NCBI GenBank assembly: GCA_003164035.1
Contig: PLRS01000092.1
Span: 62,001 to 126,000, forward strand
Length of the DNA stretch: 64,000 nucleotides
Source of the DNA: Bryobacterales bacterium
GTDB taxonomy: Bacteria > Acidobacteriota > Terriglobia > Bryobacterales > Bryobacteraceae
Direction: 5' to 3'
Part shown: piece after piece, positions 18,929 through 27,171 of the stretch
How positions within the stretch are numbered: position 1 is the stretch's first letter
Layout of the letters: each line of letters opens with the position of its first letter
Translations under genes and position numbers: made by a program
Notes under the pieces: generated by a model
Databases searched by the model: none
What the model was told of the DNA's origin: nothing
What the model saw: only the letters and a program-made list of their open reading frames with translations

Positions 18929-19663
18929 TTACATGTACATCCCGCCGTTTACTGCCAGCACGTGACCGGTGATGTAGCCGGCTGCCTCCGACGCCAGGAA
19001 TTTCACCGCCGCCGCGATATCCTCGACCGTGCCCATCCGGCCCAGCGGAATCGTGCTCAGGATCTTTTGCTTCACTTCCTCTGGAAGGACCTTGGTCATA
19101 TCGGTGTCGATGTATCCGGGCGCGACCGCATTGACCGTGATTCCCCGGCTTCCCATCTCCTGTGCCAGGGCCTTGGTCAGGCCGATCAGGCCGGCTTTGG
19201 ATGCGGCGTAATTGGCCTGCCCGGCCGCTCCCGCCTGTCCCACCACCGAGGCGATATTAATGATACGGCCCCAGCGGTTGCGCATCATGCTCGGCAGCGC
19301 ATGCTGGGAGCAGAGGAAGGCGCCGTACAGGTTGATCTTCAGCACCAAGTCCCAATCGGCGGGCTTCATGCGGACTGCCAGGCCGTCGCGTGTGATGCCT
19401 GCGTTGTTCACCAGCACATCGATCCGCGTCTTGTCCTTGAGCGTCTTGGCGAAGCCTTCCGTGACGGATTCCGCGGAAGTGACATCGAAGTTCAGAGTCA
19501 TGGCCTGGCCGCTGCAGGCGCGAATCTCTTCCGCCACCGCTTCGTTATTCTCGATCTCCGGCGATGCCACCACGATTTCGAAACCGGACCGGCAAAGCGT
19601 CAGGGCGATCGACCGCCCGATGCCGCGGCTCGCGCCTGTGACGAACGCAACTCGATTGAACAT
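18929..19663 (-). CDS. fabG: 3-oxoacyl-[acyl-carrier-protein] reductase
   Basis: NADPH-dependent reduction of 3-oxoacyl-ACP in fatty acid elongation. The 244 residues show a complete classical SDR: TGASRGIG (9-16) for the cofactor, NNAGITRDGL (86-95) and the catalytic Ser139, Tyr152 and Lys156 (NYAASK), with the PGYIDTDM and ITGHVLAVNGGMYM ending typical of FabG. The ATG is preceded by CAGGAGA. It is isolated, with no other fab genes next to it, so a role as a reductase for another acyl or polyhydroxyalkanoate pathway cannot be excluded. Confidence 0.92.
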   Translation of the reverse strand: MFNRVAFVTGASRGIGRSIALTLCRSGFEIVVASPEIENNEAVAEEIRACSGQAMTLNFDVTSAESVTEGFAKTLKDKTRIDVLVNNAGITRDGLAVRMKPADWDLVLKINLYGAFLCSQHALPSMMRNRWGRIINIASVVGQAGAAGQANYAASKAGLIGLTKALAQEMGSRGITVNAVAPGYIDTDMTKVLPEEVKQKILSTIPLGRMGTVEDIAAAVKFLASEAAGYITGHVLAVNGGMYM

Positions 19664-19784
19664 TCCGTCTCCTGGGATACTCTGGTACGAAACTCAATCA
19701 TAGCGTAGGGCAAGCTACGCCGCTAACCGCGTCACAACCGCCCCTCTCACCAGACTGGCATTCCTCGGAAGCCCCGGATTTTCT

Positions 19785-19861
19785 TGGTAGGCCCGGCTGG
19801 ACTCGAACCAGCGACCACCTGCTTAGAAGGCAGGTGCTCTATCCACCTGAGCTACGGGCCC
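19785..19861 (-). tRNA. tRNA-Arg (anticodon UCU)
   Basis: A 74-nt cloverleaf plus encoded CCA can be folded completely: acceptor GGGCCCG with CGGGCCT (one G-U pair), D stem GCTC/GAGC, anticodon stem CCTGC/GCAGG with loop CTTCTAA, T stem GCTGG/CCAGC with loop TTCGAGT, discriminator A. Anticodon TCT reads AGA/AGG arginine codons. Confidence 0.97.
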
Positions 19862-20100
19862 CTATATTGATTCTAAAATACTTCCAACCGTTTTTCCAAA
19901 CGGCTTTCATGCCGACTAAGAGTTCATGCCAAATTCTCGAAAAGCGCCGCGCTGAGGCAGCCTTCGCCGGTTGCTATTGACGGTGAATGGGCGTAATGAT
20001 AATGTCTATAGAGATAGTAGCATATGCCCTTGGGCGGCACGATGATAATGGATGGACGCGGCACAGGATTTGAAAGAAAACAAGCGAGTCGGTTCTTGCT
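19862..20100. other. Intergenic stretch upstream of the tRNA gene
   Basis: 239 bases, more AT-rich than the neighbourhood. A perfect small hairpin (CCGTTT 19888-19893, AAACGG 19898-19903) is the only structure seen. No gene is apparent. Confidence 0.4.
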
Positions 20101-20217
20101 TTATTTCGCCGGCCCGGTATCGCCTGGGCCTCCATCGCCAGGCGTTCCGCCATAAATGACGCGTCCGTCAGGCAGCGTCACTCGGCGCGCATCGATCAGC
20201 CCCACAGCGATGCTCTT
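20101..20217 (-). pseudogene. C-terminal fragment resembling a DUF6152-type secreted protein
   Basis: The minus frame ending at 20101 reads DARRVTLPDGRVIYGGTPG before its stop. From memory this is the typical tail of the small acidobacterial secreted proteins of the DUF6152 type. Upstream of about 20215 the similarity stops and the frame runs antisense through another gene fragment. Only about 38 residues of a protein of normal length near 120-140 remain, with no start codon or ribosome binding site of its own. Confidence 0.5.
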
Positions 20218-20502
20218 CACGTGGTGGAACATTGGAGCAGACCCGATGCCGATCACATCCATGTCGAAACGCTGATCGAAGACCCCAAGTTTTACACCAA
20301 GCCATTCACGTATTCGCGAGCCTGGGTAGCCGGAGCACCCGGCCAACTGCTGTCGGAGTACGCGTGCAGCGAGAACAATGTGGATCGAGAGCACCTCGGG
20401 TTCGGCCCGGGCCCGATCCGGCCCGACGGAACGCGCGGCTATCTCGACCCCGCGCCTCTTCCACCGCTCGAGAAAACGTCAAACTCGTCGGGAAAACACT
20501 AG
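20200..20502 (+). pseudogene. C-terminal fragment of an acidobacterial hypothetical protein
   Basis: From 20200 the + frame reads PHSDALHVVEHW, then HVETLIEDPKFYTKPFTYSR and YACSENNVDREHL. From memory these are the conserved C-terminal segments of a secreted family of unknown function common in acidobacterial genomes, with the order and spacing intact. The N-terminal part is absent and sequence before 20200 does not continue the homology. The fragment abuts head to head with the DUF6152-like remnant on the other strand, which marks a rearrangement point. Confidence 0.5.
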
Positions 20503-20551
20503 CATGTGCACTTGGCCAGCCAATGGCGCGGGTGATTCCTCGTTGCCGAGG

Positions 20552-20728
20552 TCAGTATTTCGGGACGTTCGGATCGACCCGATCCGACCACGCATTGATG
20601 CCGCCCGTCAGGTTCCGGACATGGGAGAATCCGGCTTTCTGCAGCATTTGCACGGCCTTCGCGCTACGCGATCCCATCTTACAGAGGGCCACGATCTCCC
20701 GGCTCCGATCGAGTTCCTGAACGAGGTG
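20552..20728 (-). pseudogene. C-terminal rhodanese-domain fragment (MoeB/ThiF-rhodanese type)
   Basis: The last 58 codons before the stop at 20552 give ELDRSREIVALCKMGSRS, then NLTGGINAWSDRVDP. This is the end of a rhodanese domain, with its active-site Cys in CKMGSRS, and is closest to the tail of MoeB-type adenylyltransferase/rhodanese proteins. Everything N-terminal is missing; beyond about 20728 the strand is antisense to the cysteine desulfurase remnant. It is a relic, probably of a sulfur-transfer gene once beside the desulfurase. Confidence 0.6.
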
Positions 20729-21682
20729 CTGGCGCGCCTGGCGGCCGAATTCTTCGGCTCCTTTCCCGGCGCCGCGGCAACCGGTCAGACATTGGCCGCG
20801 ACTCTCCAGGAACCACCAGGCGCTCCTCACCATGTGAGTCTTCCGGGTGATCTTGGGACGCCGCCGGTTGGGGCAAGCCCCGGCCCACCGGTCGCCAGTG
20901 AAATCTCTCCACCAGCGGCCGTGCCGGTTCCTCAACCGACCGTCCCGGCGATTCCGGGCAGCGCCACGGCTCTGGCCTCTTCGGCCCTATCCGGGTTTTC
21001 GTTTCCGCTGGTGTGGTTGGACAATGCCGCCACTACCCAAAAACCTCAAAGCGTGATCGACCGCCTCAGCTATTTTTACGCTCACGAAAATTCCAATGTG
21101 CACCGCGCCGCGCACGAGATGGCGGCGAGAGCCACGGACGCGTACGAATCGGCGAGGGAGAAGGTCCGCCGCTTCCTCAACGCCTCCGCCGCGCGCGAGA
21201 TCGTGTTCGTGCGCGGAACTACCGAGGGAATCAACCTGGTGGCCCAGAGTTGGGGGCGCCAGAACATCCGCAAGGACGACGAGATCGTCATCACCTGGCT
21301 CGAACATCACGCCAATATCGTGCCCTGGCAGATGTTATGTTCCGAGAAGGAGGCACGCCTTCGAGTGGCGCCCGTCGATGACGGCGGCCAGGTGATCCTC
21401 GAGCGCGTCCCTGGCCTTCGCATTATTGGCAAAGCTCGCGAAAAGGCGGGAGTTCTGTCGTTTGTGATCGATGGGATCCGCACCGGGGAGATCGGCGATT
21501 ACCTGAATCGTGATGGCATCGCCGTTCGTGCCGGACACCATTGCGCGCAGCCGATCCATCGGCGTTTCGGCCTCGAAAGCACGGTACGCGCCTCGCTCGC
21601 ACGCTACAACACGTGCGAGGATCTCGACGCTCTGGTTGAAGCCTTACAGCGTCTGCAGTTGGCTCGCCGTAACCGCAACTGA
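20729..21682 (+). pseudogene. Cysteine desulfurase (SufS-like, encapsulin-cargo-type N-terminus) with internal deletions
   Basis: The frame is open but the protein is incomplete. First comes a Pro/Ala-rich segment of about 90 residues starting near LARLAAEFFGSFPGAA. Next is the SufS N-terminal part (WLDNAATTQKPQSVIDR, VRGTTEGINLVAQ, EHHANIVPWQM), then an abrupt join at VILERVPGLRIIG, near 21400. The C-terminal part follows, with the catalytic Cys loop RAGHHCAQP. The roughly 150-170 residues normally between these parts are gone, including the PLP-binding Lys in SGHK, so it cannot be an active desulfurase. Another shortening precedes PLVWLDN. Confidence 0.75.
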
Positions 21683-21711
21683 CGAAGCGATAATGGATTC
21701 GGGATCCGATG

Positions 21712-22596
21712 TCAAAAGCCCGAACAGTCGATGCAAACGTCTTCGTAAGCATGACGGCGGGCGATGCCGCCCTCGGTTTGGAACACGGTCAGAGCCTGCT
21801 CGTAGAGATCGCGCGGAATGTCGAGACCGCCCTCCCAGGAGCCCAGCGCCTGGTAACGCCCGATGGCGGCCGCCAGCGCGTCCATCGAGTACCCCTCGAA
21901 GAAGCCCGCCTCCGCCCGGGCCACCTCCGCGGCGGGAGCCGTGCGCACCCATTCGCGCGCGTCTCCGTAAGCCTGGAGGAACGTCCGAAAGGTTTCCGTT
22001 TTGGCGAAAGCGCGTGAGCAGCAAAGGCTGCTGAAGGCCACCGGCGGCATGGAGGCGCCCACCGAGGCGACCACGTGGCCCACGCCGTCCGATTCCAGTT
22101 GGTGGGCGGCGGGCGATTGCAGATGGACATAGGCGCCGCGTCCTTCGCGGAACGCCCGCGCCATCTCCTCGGGCGCGCCGGCATCGACGGCTTCCACGCT
22201 CGCCCACTCGACGCCATTAAACCGCGCCGCGTACTTCAGCATGACCAAGGGCTGAGCTCCGTGGTCGGCCACGACCGCTTTTCCGGCCAGTTTGCTCCAC
22301 TCGAAAGCCGTGTCCGGCTCTCGCCCCACCAGGAAGAATCCGTCGCGCCGGTTGATCTCGGCGAAGTGTACCGGCAAGGGCGATTCGCCCCGCTCCATCG
22401 GGTTCCAGTTCGACGACACCGCCGATTGCATGACGTCCACCGCGCCCGCGCCGATCAACGTGCTGGAGCGCTGCCCGGCCGCCAAAACCGCGTACTCCGC
22501 CGCCAACCCGTGCCGCTCCAGAAAACCGCCGGCGATGGTGGTAATCAATGGGCTATAAAAGGCCGAGTGACGGGAAACCATGATGTGTAGCGGCAT
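21712..22596 (-). CDS. NMT1/THI5-like substrate-binding protein
   Basis: 294 residues with the two-lobed binding-protein pattern of the NMT1/ThiY/SsuA group: MVSRHSAFYSPLITTIAGGFLERHG at the start, GAVDVMQSAVSSNW, and GYSMDALAAAIGRYQALGSW in the C-lobe. Family members bind pyrimidine (HMP) precursors, nitrate, sulfonates or related small molecules for ABC import. There is no signal peptide or lipobox, unusual for an importer component, and no permease or ATPase gene is adjacent. The C-terminus has two close cysteines (VCIDC). The ligand is unknown. Confidence 0.75.
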   Translation of the reverse strand: MPLHIMVSRHSAFYSPLITTIAGGFLERHGLAAEYAVLAAGQRSSTLIGAGAVDVMQSAVSSNWNPMERGESPLPVHFAEINRRDGFFLVGREPDTAFEWSKLAGKAVVADHGAQPLVMLKYAARFNGVEWASVEAVDAGAPEEMARAFREGRGAYVHLQSPAAHQLESDGVGHVVASVGASMPPVAFSSLCCSRAFAKTETFRTFLQAYGDAREWVRTAPAAEVARAEAGFFEGYSMDALAAAIGRYQALGSWEGGLDIPRDLYEQALTVFQTEGGIARRHAYEDVCIDCSGF

Positions 22597-22601
22597 AAGC
22601 C

Positions 22602-23093
22602 TCAGTGTATCGGAGGTGGAGTGCCCGCGAGCAACCCTTGTTTCCCAGCCCCCAGCCTGCTATCGAAGGAGAACGGTTCGGCATCGTGGAAAGCGATGCG
22701 CGAAAAATCCGCGTGCCGAGGGTTGATCAAGTAGTTGCGCTCGCGAGGGAGTACGGCAGACGGAACGACAAGTACAACCGTCTCTTTTGAGTCAGCCCAG
22801 CTCGTACCCAGTTCGCGCGTGCCGTTCCCGTGCTCGGCCGTATTCCATCGTTGGGGAAGCTCCGTAATCGGCAAAACCCGGCGCGGTATATCGTCCGGCA
22901 CCTCAATGGGAATGGAAATGTAGTCGTTTGCAAGCTCGCGGCCCGAGGCAAGGATCTCCAGTGCGCACAAAGCGCGGCTTTCGGCTGCATAGATGACTGG
23001 AGTACCCCTATGATTCCACCGGCCCCCGTACTTAGCCGCGCCGTTTCCGTCGTTAGCAGGGTACCGGCTGCTCACGATCCGGTACACGAACAT
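22602..23093 (-). CDS. RES-domain toxin
   Basis: 163 residues with the RES fold motifs: an N-terminal YRIVSSRYP arginine, GGRWNHRGTPVIYAAES and a downstream LEILASG glutamate, then SAVLPRERNYLINPRHADF near the end. RES toxins (MbcT, ParT and relatives) act on NAD+ or transfer ADP-ribose. It starts three bases after the stop of the Xre/MbcA-type antitoxin gene, the standard antitoxin-first order. Confidence 0.9.
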   Translation of the reverse strand: MFVYRIVSSRYPANDGNGAAKYGGRWNHRGTPVIYAAESRALCALEILASGRELANDYISIPIEVPDDIPRRVLPITELPQRWNTAEHGNGTRELGTSWADSKETVVLVVPSAVLPRERNYLINPRHADFSRIAFHDAEPFSFDSRLGAGKQGLLAGTPPPIH

Positions 23094-23096
23094 CGG

Positions 23097-23399
23097 TTAC
23101 CAGACGCCCTGTTCGATCCTGCCGAGAACTTCTTCAATGCGCTCGATTCCGTCGGCCGTATTCAGCATGGACAGCGGCGTTCGGTCGGAAAGGGGAGGTA
23201 ACGGCGTACGAAGCCATCGGATCGCCTTCTCCCGCGAGCCGAATATTTCCATCGCGCGGGCGGTCACGGTGACAATGCCGTCGAGGTCGACGGTGTGCGC
23301 TCCGGTCGTTGCGATATGAACTTTGGCGCCACCGGCGTCGAGCCCATGACTCCGCGTCTCGTCGACGGCTGTTGGCGCCGGAGCCTTAATGTTCTTCAT
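23097..23399 (-). CDS. MbcA/ParS/Xre antitoxin
   Basis: 100 residues ending in the toxin-binding domain of the family: AMEIFGSREKAIRWLRTPLP, then LSMLNTADGIERIEEVLGRI just before the C-terminus. The N-terminal DNA-binding part is short (about 45 residues after the first Met), so this resembles the smaller MbcA-like antitoxins rather than full Xre proteins. It is immediately upstream of the RES toxin and should neutralise it and autoregulate the operon. Confidence 0.87.
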   Translation of the reverse strand: MKNIKAPAPTAVDETRSHGLDAGGAKVHIATTGAHTVDLDGIVTVTARAMEIFGSREKAIRWLRTPLPPLSDRTPLSMLNTADGIERIEEVLGRIEQGVW

Positions 23400-23508
23400 C
23401 GGGTTTTCTTCTTCACCCTCAACACCATTATAAGATCATGATTCCCGTCTCCGTCGATTGAGTACACCCGGCCTTGGGGCGTCCGCTCGCGGGCTCTTTC
23501 CCAATGTC

Positions 23509-23745
23509 CTACGCGCGATGGCCGAATAGACCGGCCAGGTCCAGCACGTGATAGAAGACCAGGAGCATCATCAAGGCGAGGTACGCCCGCAGGCTGAGCA
23601 ACGAGAGGCGCACCGCCAGGGTCATCCGCATAGGGCCGAGATTCTCCGTATCGACCTTCGCTTCCGGCACATCGTCCAGCGGGTGGACCACTACGAAATG
23701 GTCGGCGATCCGGTCGCTCTCGATTGCATTCGTCATTGTCGCCAT
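23509..23745 (-). CDS. Small membrane protein of unknown function
   Basis: 78 residues, ATG 23745 with GGAG eight bases upstream. An N-terminal polar half (IESDRIADHFVVVHPLDDVPEAKV) is followed by two closely spaced hydrophobic stretches (LAVRLSLLSLRAYLALMMLLVFYHVL), enough for one or two membrane passes, and a short basic end. It begins 28 bases after the Nramp-like transporter gene on the same strand and is probably co-transcribed with it. No family is recognised; an accessory subunit of the transporter is only a guess. Confidence 0.65.
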   Translation of the reverse strand: MATMTNAIESDRIADHFVVVHPLDDVPEAKVDTENLGPMRMTLAVRLSLLSLRAYLALMMLLVFYHVLDLAGLFGHRA

Positions 23746-23772
23746 GTTCGTTTCTCCATCGAGAGCCCCGCC

Positions 23773-25110
23773 CTACGATGCGGCCGGGAACAGGTTCGGG
23801 GCCGCAACCTGCGCGGCCAAAATTAGAGACAAGGCGAACAGGGCGATGATGATGGTCCAGTTCACCCAATTGTTCCAGGGCTTGTTGGCGTAGCCGCCCA
23901 GGAGTTCCTTATCGTTGAGTAACAGTTGCAGGAAGATGATGGCCGAGGGCAACATCACCCCCGCCAGCACTTGCACGCCCAGAATGATCAGTTGCAGCGG
24001 CGCGCGGGGAATCAGCACCAGCCCCGCGGCAGCGGCCACCGACGCCAGGTAAACCACGTAGAAGCCCGGCGCCTGGCGTATCGGAAGCTGCAAACTGTGC
24101 GGCCACCCGCGTATCTCGCCGTAAGCCCACGCGCTCGATAGCGAGATCGCCGTCGTGCCCAGCACCGCTGCGTTGATCATCATCAGCAGAATCGCGTGCC
24201 TGAAAAACCCGCTGGTGAAGGTGCCGATGTCCACGGCCATCTGTGCCGGATCGGTAAAAGTGAATCCATGAAGGCGGGAAGCGTTGCCGGCGATCATCAT
24301 GCAGCCGGCCACGGTAATGGTGATGCAAGCGCCCAGGAAAGTGTCCAGCCGCGCCCACTTCATGTCGGCAAATCGGAGGCGCTTATCGGCAATGCAGCTC
24401 TGCTGGAAGAAGAGTTGCCAGGGAGCCACCGTAGTTCCCACGATAGCGATGGTCAGGAACACCAGGTCTGGCGTCAGCCCGCCCGCGGGCATGCCGGGAA
24501 TCAGCGAGCCGCGCACGATCTGCCACACCGGCGGATGCGACCGGAACGCGATCGCAAACCAGGCAAAATCCAACAGGCAGAGGAAAACCACGATGCGCTC
24601 CCAGCGGCGATAGCTGCCGGTCACGGCAATCAGAACCAGGCCCGCGGCTACCAGCGGCACGCCCATCCGTGGGTCTACACCCATCTTATTCAACGCCAGA
24701 TCGATGGCGGCAAACTCCGTGACCAGAGTCAGAAAGTTCACCAGCTCCAGATCGATCAACGAGAAGCGCCCCCACCACTTCCCGAATCGCTGGTAAATCA
24801 TGGCGGCGTGGCCCTTGCCGGTAGCGATTCCCAACCTGACAACCATTTCCTGAATAAAGTAAGTGACCGGCAATAAGAGCAGAACTATCCACAATAAATG
24901 AATGCCGTATTGCGCGCCGGCCTGGCTGTAAGTCGAGACCGCACCAGCATCGTTATCCGCCACCATGACGATGAGTCCGGGACCGAACACCATCAGGAAG
25001 GTCAGCAGATTACGTGCCCACTTGGACTTCACTACTCGCCCGCGGACCGGCAGCACTTCCGCTTGCAGGCCGGAGGCGGGCGCCATTACCAATTTGCTGT
25101 TCATCGTCAC
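23773..25110 (-). CDS. Nramp-related metal transporter with altered metal-binding residues
   Basis: 445 residues and about eleven transmembrane helices in Nramp order. TM1 reads GPGLIVMVADNDAGAVST: aligned to the canonical motif, DPGN is replaced by DAGA (Asp54 kept). TM6 reads VGTTVAPWQLFFQQS, so the soft-metal Met of MPH is Ala and the His is Trp. Loss of that Met is the feature reported for Nramp-related magnesium transporters (NRMT), so Mg2+ or Mn2+ is a likelier substrate than Fe2+. The start ATG 25110 (MTMNSKL) has a GGGAGG ahead of it. It is followed by a small membrane protein gene. Confidence 0.85.
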   Translation of the reverse strand: MTMNSKLVMAPASGLQAEVLPVRGRVVKSKWARNLLTFLMVFGPGLIVMVADNDAGAVSTYSQAGAQYGIHLLWIVLLLLPVTYFIQEMVVRLGIATGKGHAAMIYQRFGKWWGRFSLIDLELVNFLTLVTEFAAIDLALNKMGVDPRMGVPLVAAGLVLIAVTGSYRRWERIVVFLCLLDFAWFAIAFRSHPPVWQIVRGSLIPGMPAGGLTPDLVFLTIAIVGTTVAPWQLFFQQSCIADKRLRFADMKWARLDTFLGACITITVAGCMMIAGNASRLHGFTFTDPAQMAVDIGTFTSGFFRHAILLMMINAAVLGTTAISLSSAWAYGEIRGWPHSLQLPIRQAPGFYVVYLASVAAAAGLVLIPRAPLQLIILGVQVLAGVMLPSAIIFLQLLLNDKELLGGYANKPWNNWVNWTIIIALFALSLILAAQVAAPNLFPAAS

Positions 25111-25779
25111 ACCTCCCGTTCCGCCCGCGCGTACACAAACCGCGGGCGCTGTGGCTGGCGGCGCGATTCCTTAGCCGCAAGCCGGCGTAAACATTAGCTG
25201 GAGATGTCGAAGGGAGAGAGACTACACGCTCCGGGAACCAGAGCGCCGGCCGTCAGCCCTTCGCATTCACCACCGCAACATCTGTGGAAGTCGCGGCGGG
25301 GAAGGCGATAGCTGACTGCCTATCGGTTTACCGCCGGAACTTCCGCGCCGTATCCTCCGTACTAGGAGGCTTATCGTCGTTCGGTTCCATATACCTTTCT
25401 GGAGACGAGTTCGAAGCTTGGGAGGGAAATAAAAAGACCATTTCCCCCGGGCGGAAGAAATGGCCAACTATCGCGAGCGATTGCTGACGGATTCCCCCAC
25501 AGGTCCAAGCTTCAGCACCGCGCGCCGTGAGAGATCCAAGACCTCAGCCACGTTAGGGAAACCCTTAACTCGGGAGTCCCTGGTCGACCCTGACGAACAT
25601 CTTTCGACGCCGGAGGGCAGTGGCCTGTTTGCCGCGCGGACGCCTCGCCTACCGAGGATCCATGCCAATCGGGTGGATACAGCAGAAAACACGCCATATC
25701 CATCCAATTTCAAGGTACCGCTCGAATGTTTGCGGTGTCAAGAAAAAATCGAAACCGAAACGATGAACTTCTCTTAACC
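25111..25779. other. 669-base intergenic region without a convincing gene
   Basis: Several short open frames exist (for example + 25460-25777, 105 codons ending CLRCQEKIE) but none has a recognisable product or a clear ribosome binding site. A small inverted repeat, CCTCC and GGAGG around GTACTA, sits near 25356-25371, about 250 bases before the transporter start on the minus strand. A metal-responsive leader is possible in principle, but no known riboswitch consensus fits. Confidence 0.4.
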
Positions 25780-26964
25780 CTACCCCTGCCCGTCGGGCGT
25801 CCACACGCCGGTGCCGCGCATCGCCAGGTTGGCCACGTGCCCGGCCCGCGCCGCGGCGACGCCAACCTCAACCGGAGCCGTCGGCGTATGGCGGGAACGC
25901 ACACAATCGATGAAGTTCTTCATGTGGTCCAGGCCGCCATCCCGCGGCGAGGTCTCTTTCAAGATGGGCGGCGGCGTGGTAAACGCCTCCGTGTAGCGCG
26001 GCACTTCGGCGTACACTTCAAACCCGCTGCGATGCAGCCGCATGGCCGCCTTGGTGCCGCGAATCATCAGCCCGCCGCCTTCCAGGTAACCCAGCAGCGC
26101 GCTGTCGAACTCCACCAGCGCCTTGGGATAAGCCAGCGCGGCGCTCATCGTATCCGGCGTTTGACGCTGCTGCAGCAGGGCCTTGACGCCGGTGGCGGTG
26201 GCGCGCGTGGGTGTGTCCTCGCCCATGAACCAGTGCGCCACGTCCACCCAGTGGACGAACAGATCGGTCATGGCGCCCCCGCCGAAATCCCAATACCAGC
26301 GCCAATGCGCATATTGGTCGGCATCGAACGGGCGGTCCGAACTTGTTCCCAGGAACCGCTTCCAGTCCAGCTTGGAAAGATCGATGGCCGGTCCCGCCGT
26401 CTGGTTGGCGATGTGGTTCTGATACCAATAGGTGTGGATCAGGGTCACCTGCCCCAGCGTGCCATTGGCAATCAGCTCCTTGGCATGCATGAAGTGCTCC
26501 CAACTGCGCTGCTGAGTCCCCGTCTGCACCACCCGCTTCGATTCGCGCACCGCCGCAATCAAAGGTTCGCCCTCGGCCAGCGTATGGGTGACCGGCTTTT
26601 CGCAATAAACGTCCTTGCCCGCGCGTACCGCGTCGATGGTGACGGGGACGTGCCAGTGGTCCGGCGTGGCGACGATTACCGCGTCCACCTCCTTGCGGTC
26701 GAGCAGCTCCCGGTGATCCACGTACTCGCGCGCGTCGGCGCCGAAGCGGCTCTTGGCGCGCAGCAGGTGCGGCTGGTACACATCGCACACCGCTACCAGC
26801 TCGTTATTTTCCAGTTGGGCGACGTTACTCAGCAGGTATTGACCCCGCTCCCCGGTGCCTATGGCGCCGAACCGAAGCCGGTCGTTGGCGCCCTGGATCC
26901 GGCCGTAAGACGCCGCCGTCGCAATTGCGGCTCCCAGAAAACGGCGGCGGTTGGTTTCCGTCAT
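25780..26964 (-). CDS. Tat-exported Gfo/Idh/MocA family oxidoreductase
   Basis: 394 residues from ATG 26964, preceded by GGAGGGGA. The N-terminus TNRRRFLGAAIATAASYG is a twin-arginine signal. The Rossmann start LRFGAIGTGERGQYLL follows, with CDVYQPH, YCEKPVTHTLAEG (catalytic Lys) and the WHYWDFGGG-like stretch WRWYWDFGGGAMTDLFVHWVD typical of the secreted Gfo/Idh/MocA group in Acidobacteria and Planctomycetes. Substrates of this group are mostly undefined sugars or sugar acids. The frame upstream to 27123 is extra; the Tat peptide fixes the start. No partner gene is adjacent. Confidence 0.92.
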   Translation of the reverse strand: MTETNRRRFLGAAIATAASYGRIQGANDRLRFGAIGTGERGQYLLSNVAQLENNELVAVCDVYQPHLLRAKSRFGADAREYVDHRELLDRKEVDAVIVATPDHWHVPVTIDAVRAGKDVYCEKPVTHTLAEGEPLIAAVRESKRVVQTGTQQRSWEHFMHAKELIANGTLGQVTLIHTYWYQNHIANQTAGPAIDLSKLDWKRFLGTSSDRPFDADQYAHWRWYWDFGGGAMTDLFVHWVDVAHWFMGEDTPTRATATGVKALLQQRQTPDTMSAALAYPKALVEFDSALLGYLEGGGLMIRGTKAAMRLHRSGFEVYAEVPRYTEAFTTPPPILKETSPRDGGLDHMKNFIDCVRSRHTPTAPVEVGVAAARAGHVANLAMRGTGVWTPDGQG

Positions 26965-27171
26965 GAACGATTCCCCTCCGCCAGCATAGAGCCCCGCGCC
27001 CCGCCGCACAACCCCCTCGTCAACTCTTCGCGCGCCTGCCTGTTCCACGGAGACAACGCTGGGGGAAACCGGAGCCGACCGTCGAATAGCGGGCGAAAGA
27101 ACTCCATCCCTTGTTTCCCCCAATTGACGCTGCGAGCGCAGGGGAGTAGTCTAAAAATAACGGGCGTCTCG

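Noticed and set aside
19888-19903. Small hairpin upstream of the tRNA gene as a terminator
   Set aside because: It lies on the 5' side of the leftward tRNA, no gene reads into it, and it has no clear T-run.
23396-23869. 157-codon minus frame overlapping the small membrane protein and the transporter end
   Set aside because: Arg/Gly-rich shadow; the 78-codon frame has the ribosome binding site and a hydrophobic pattern.
25340-25390. Possible Mg2+-sensing M-box or other metal riboswitch upstream of the Nramp-like gene
   Set aside because: A few bases resemble the GAGGCUCCU element, but the remaining consensus blocks and the terminator are absent.
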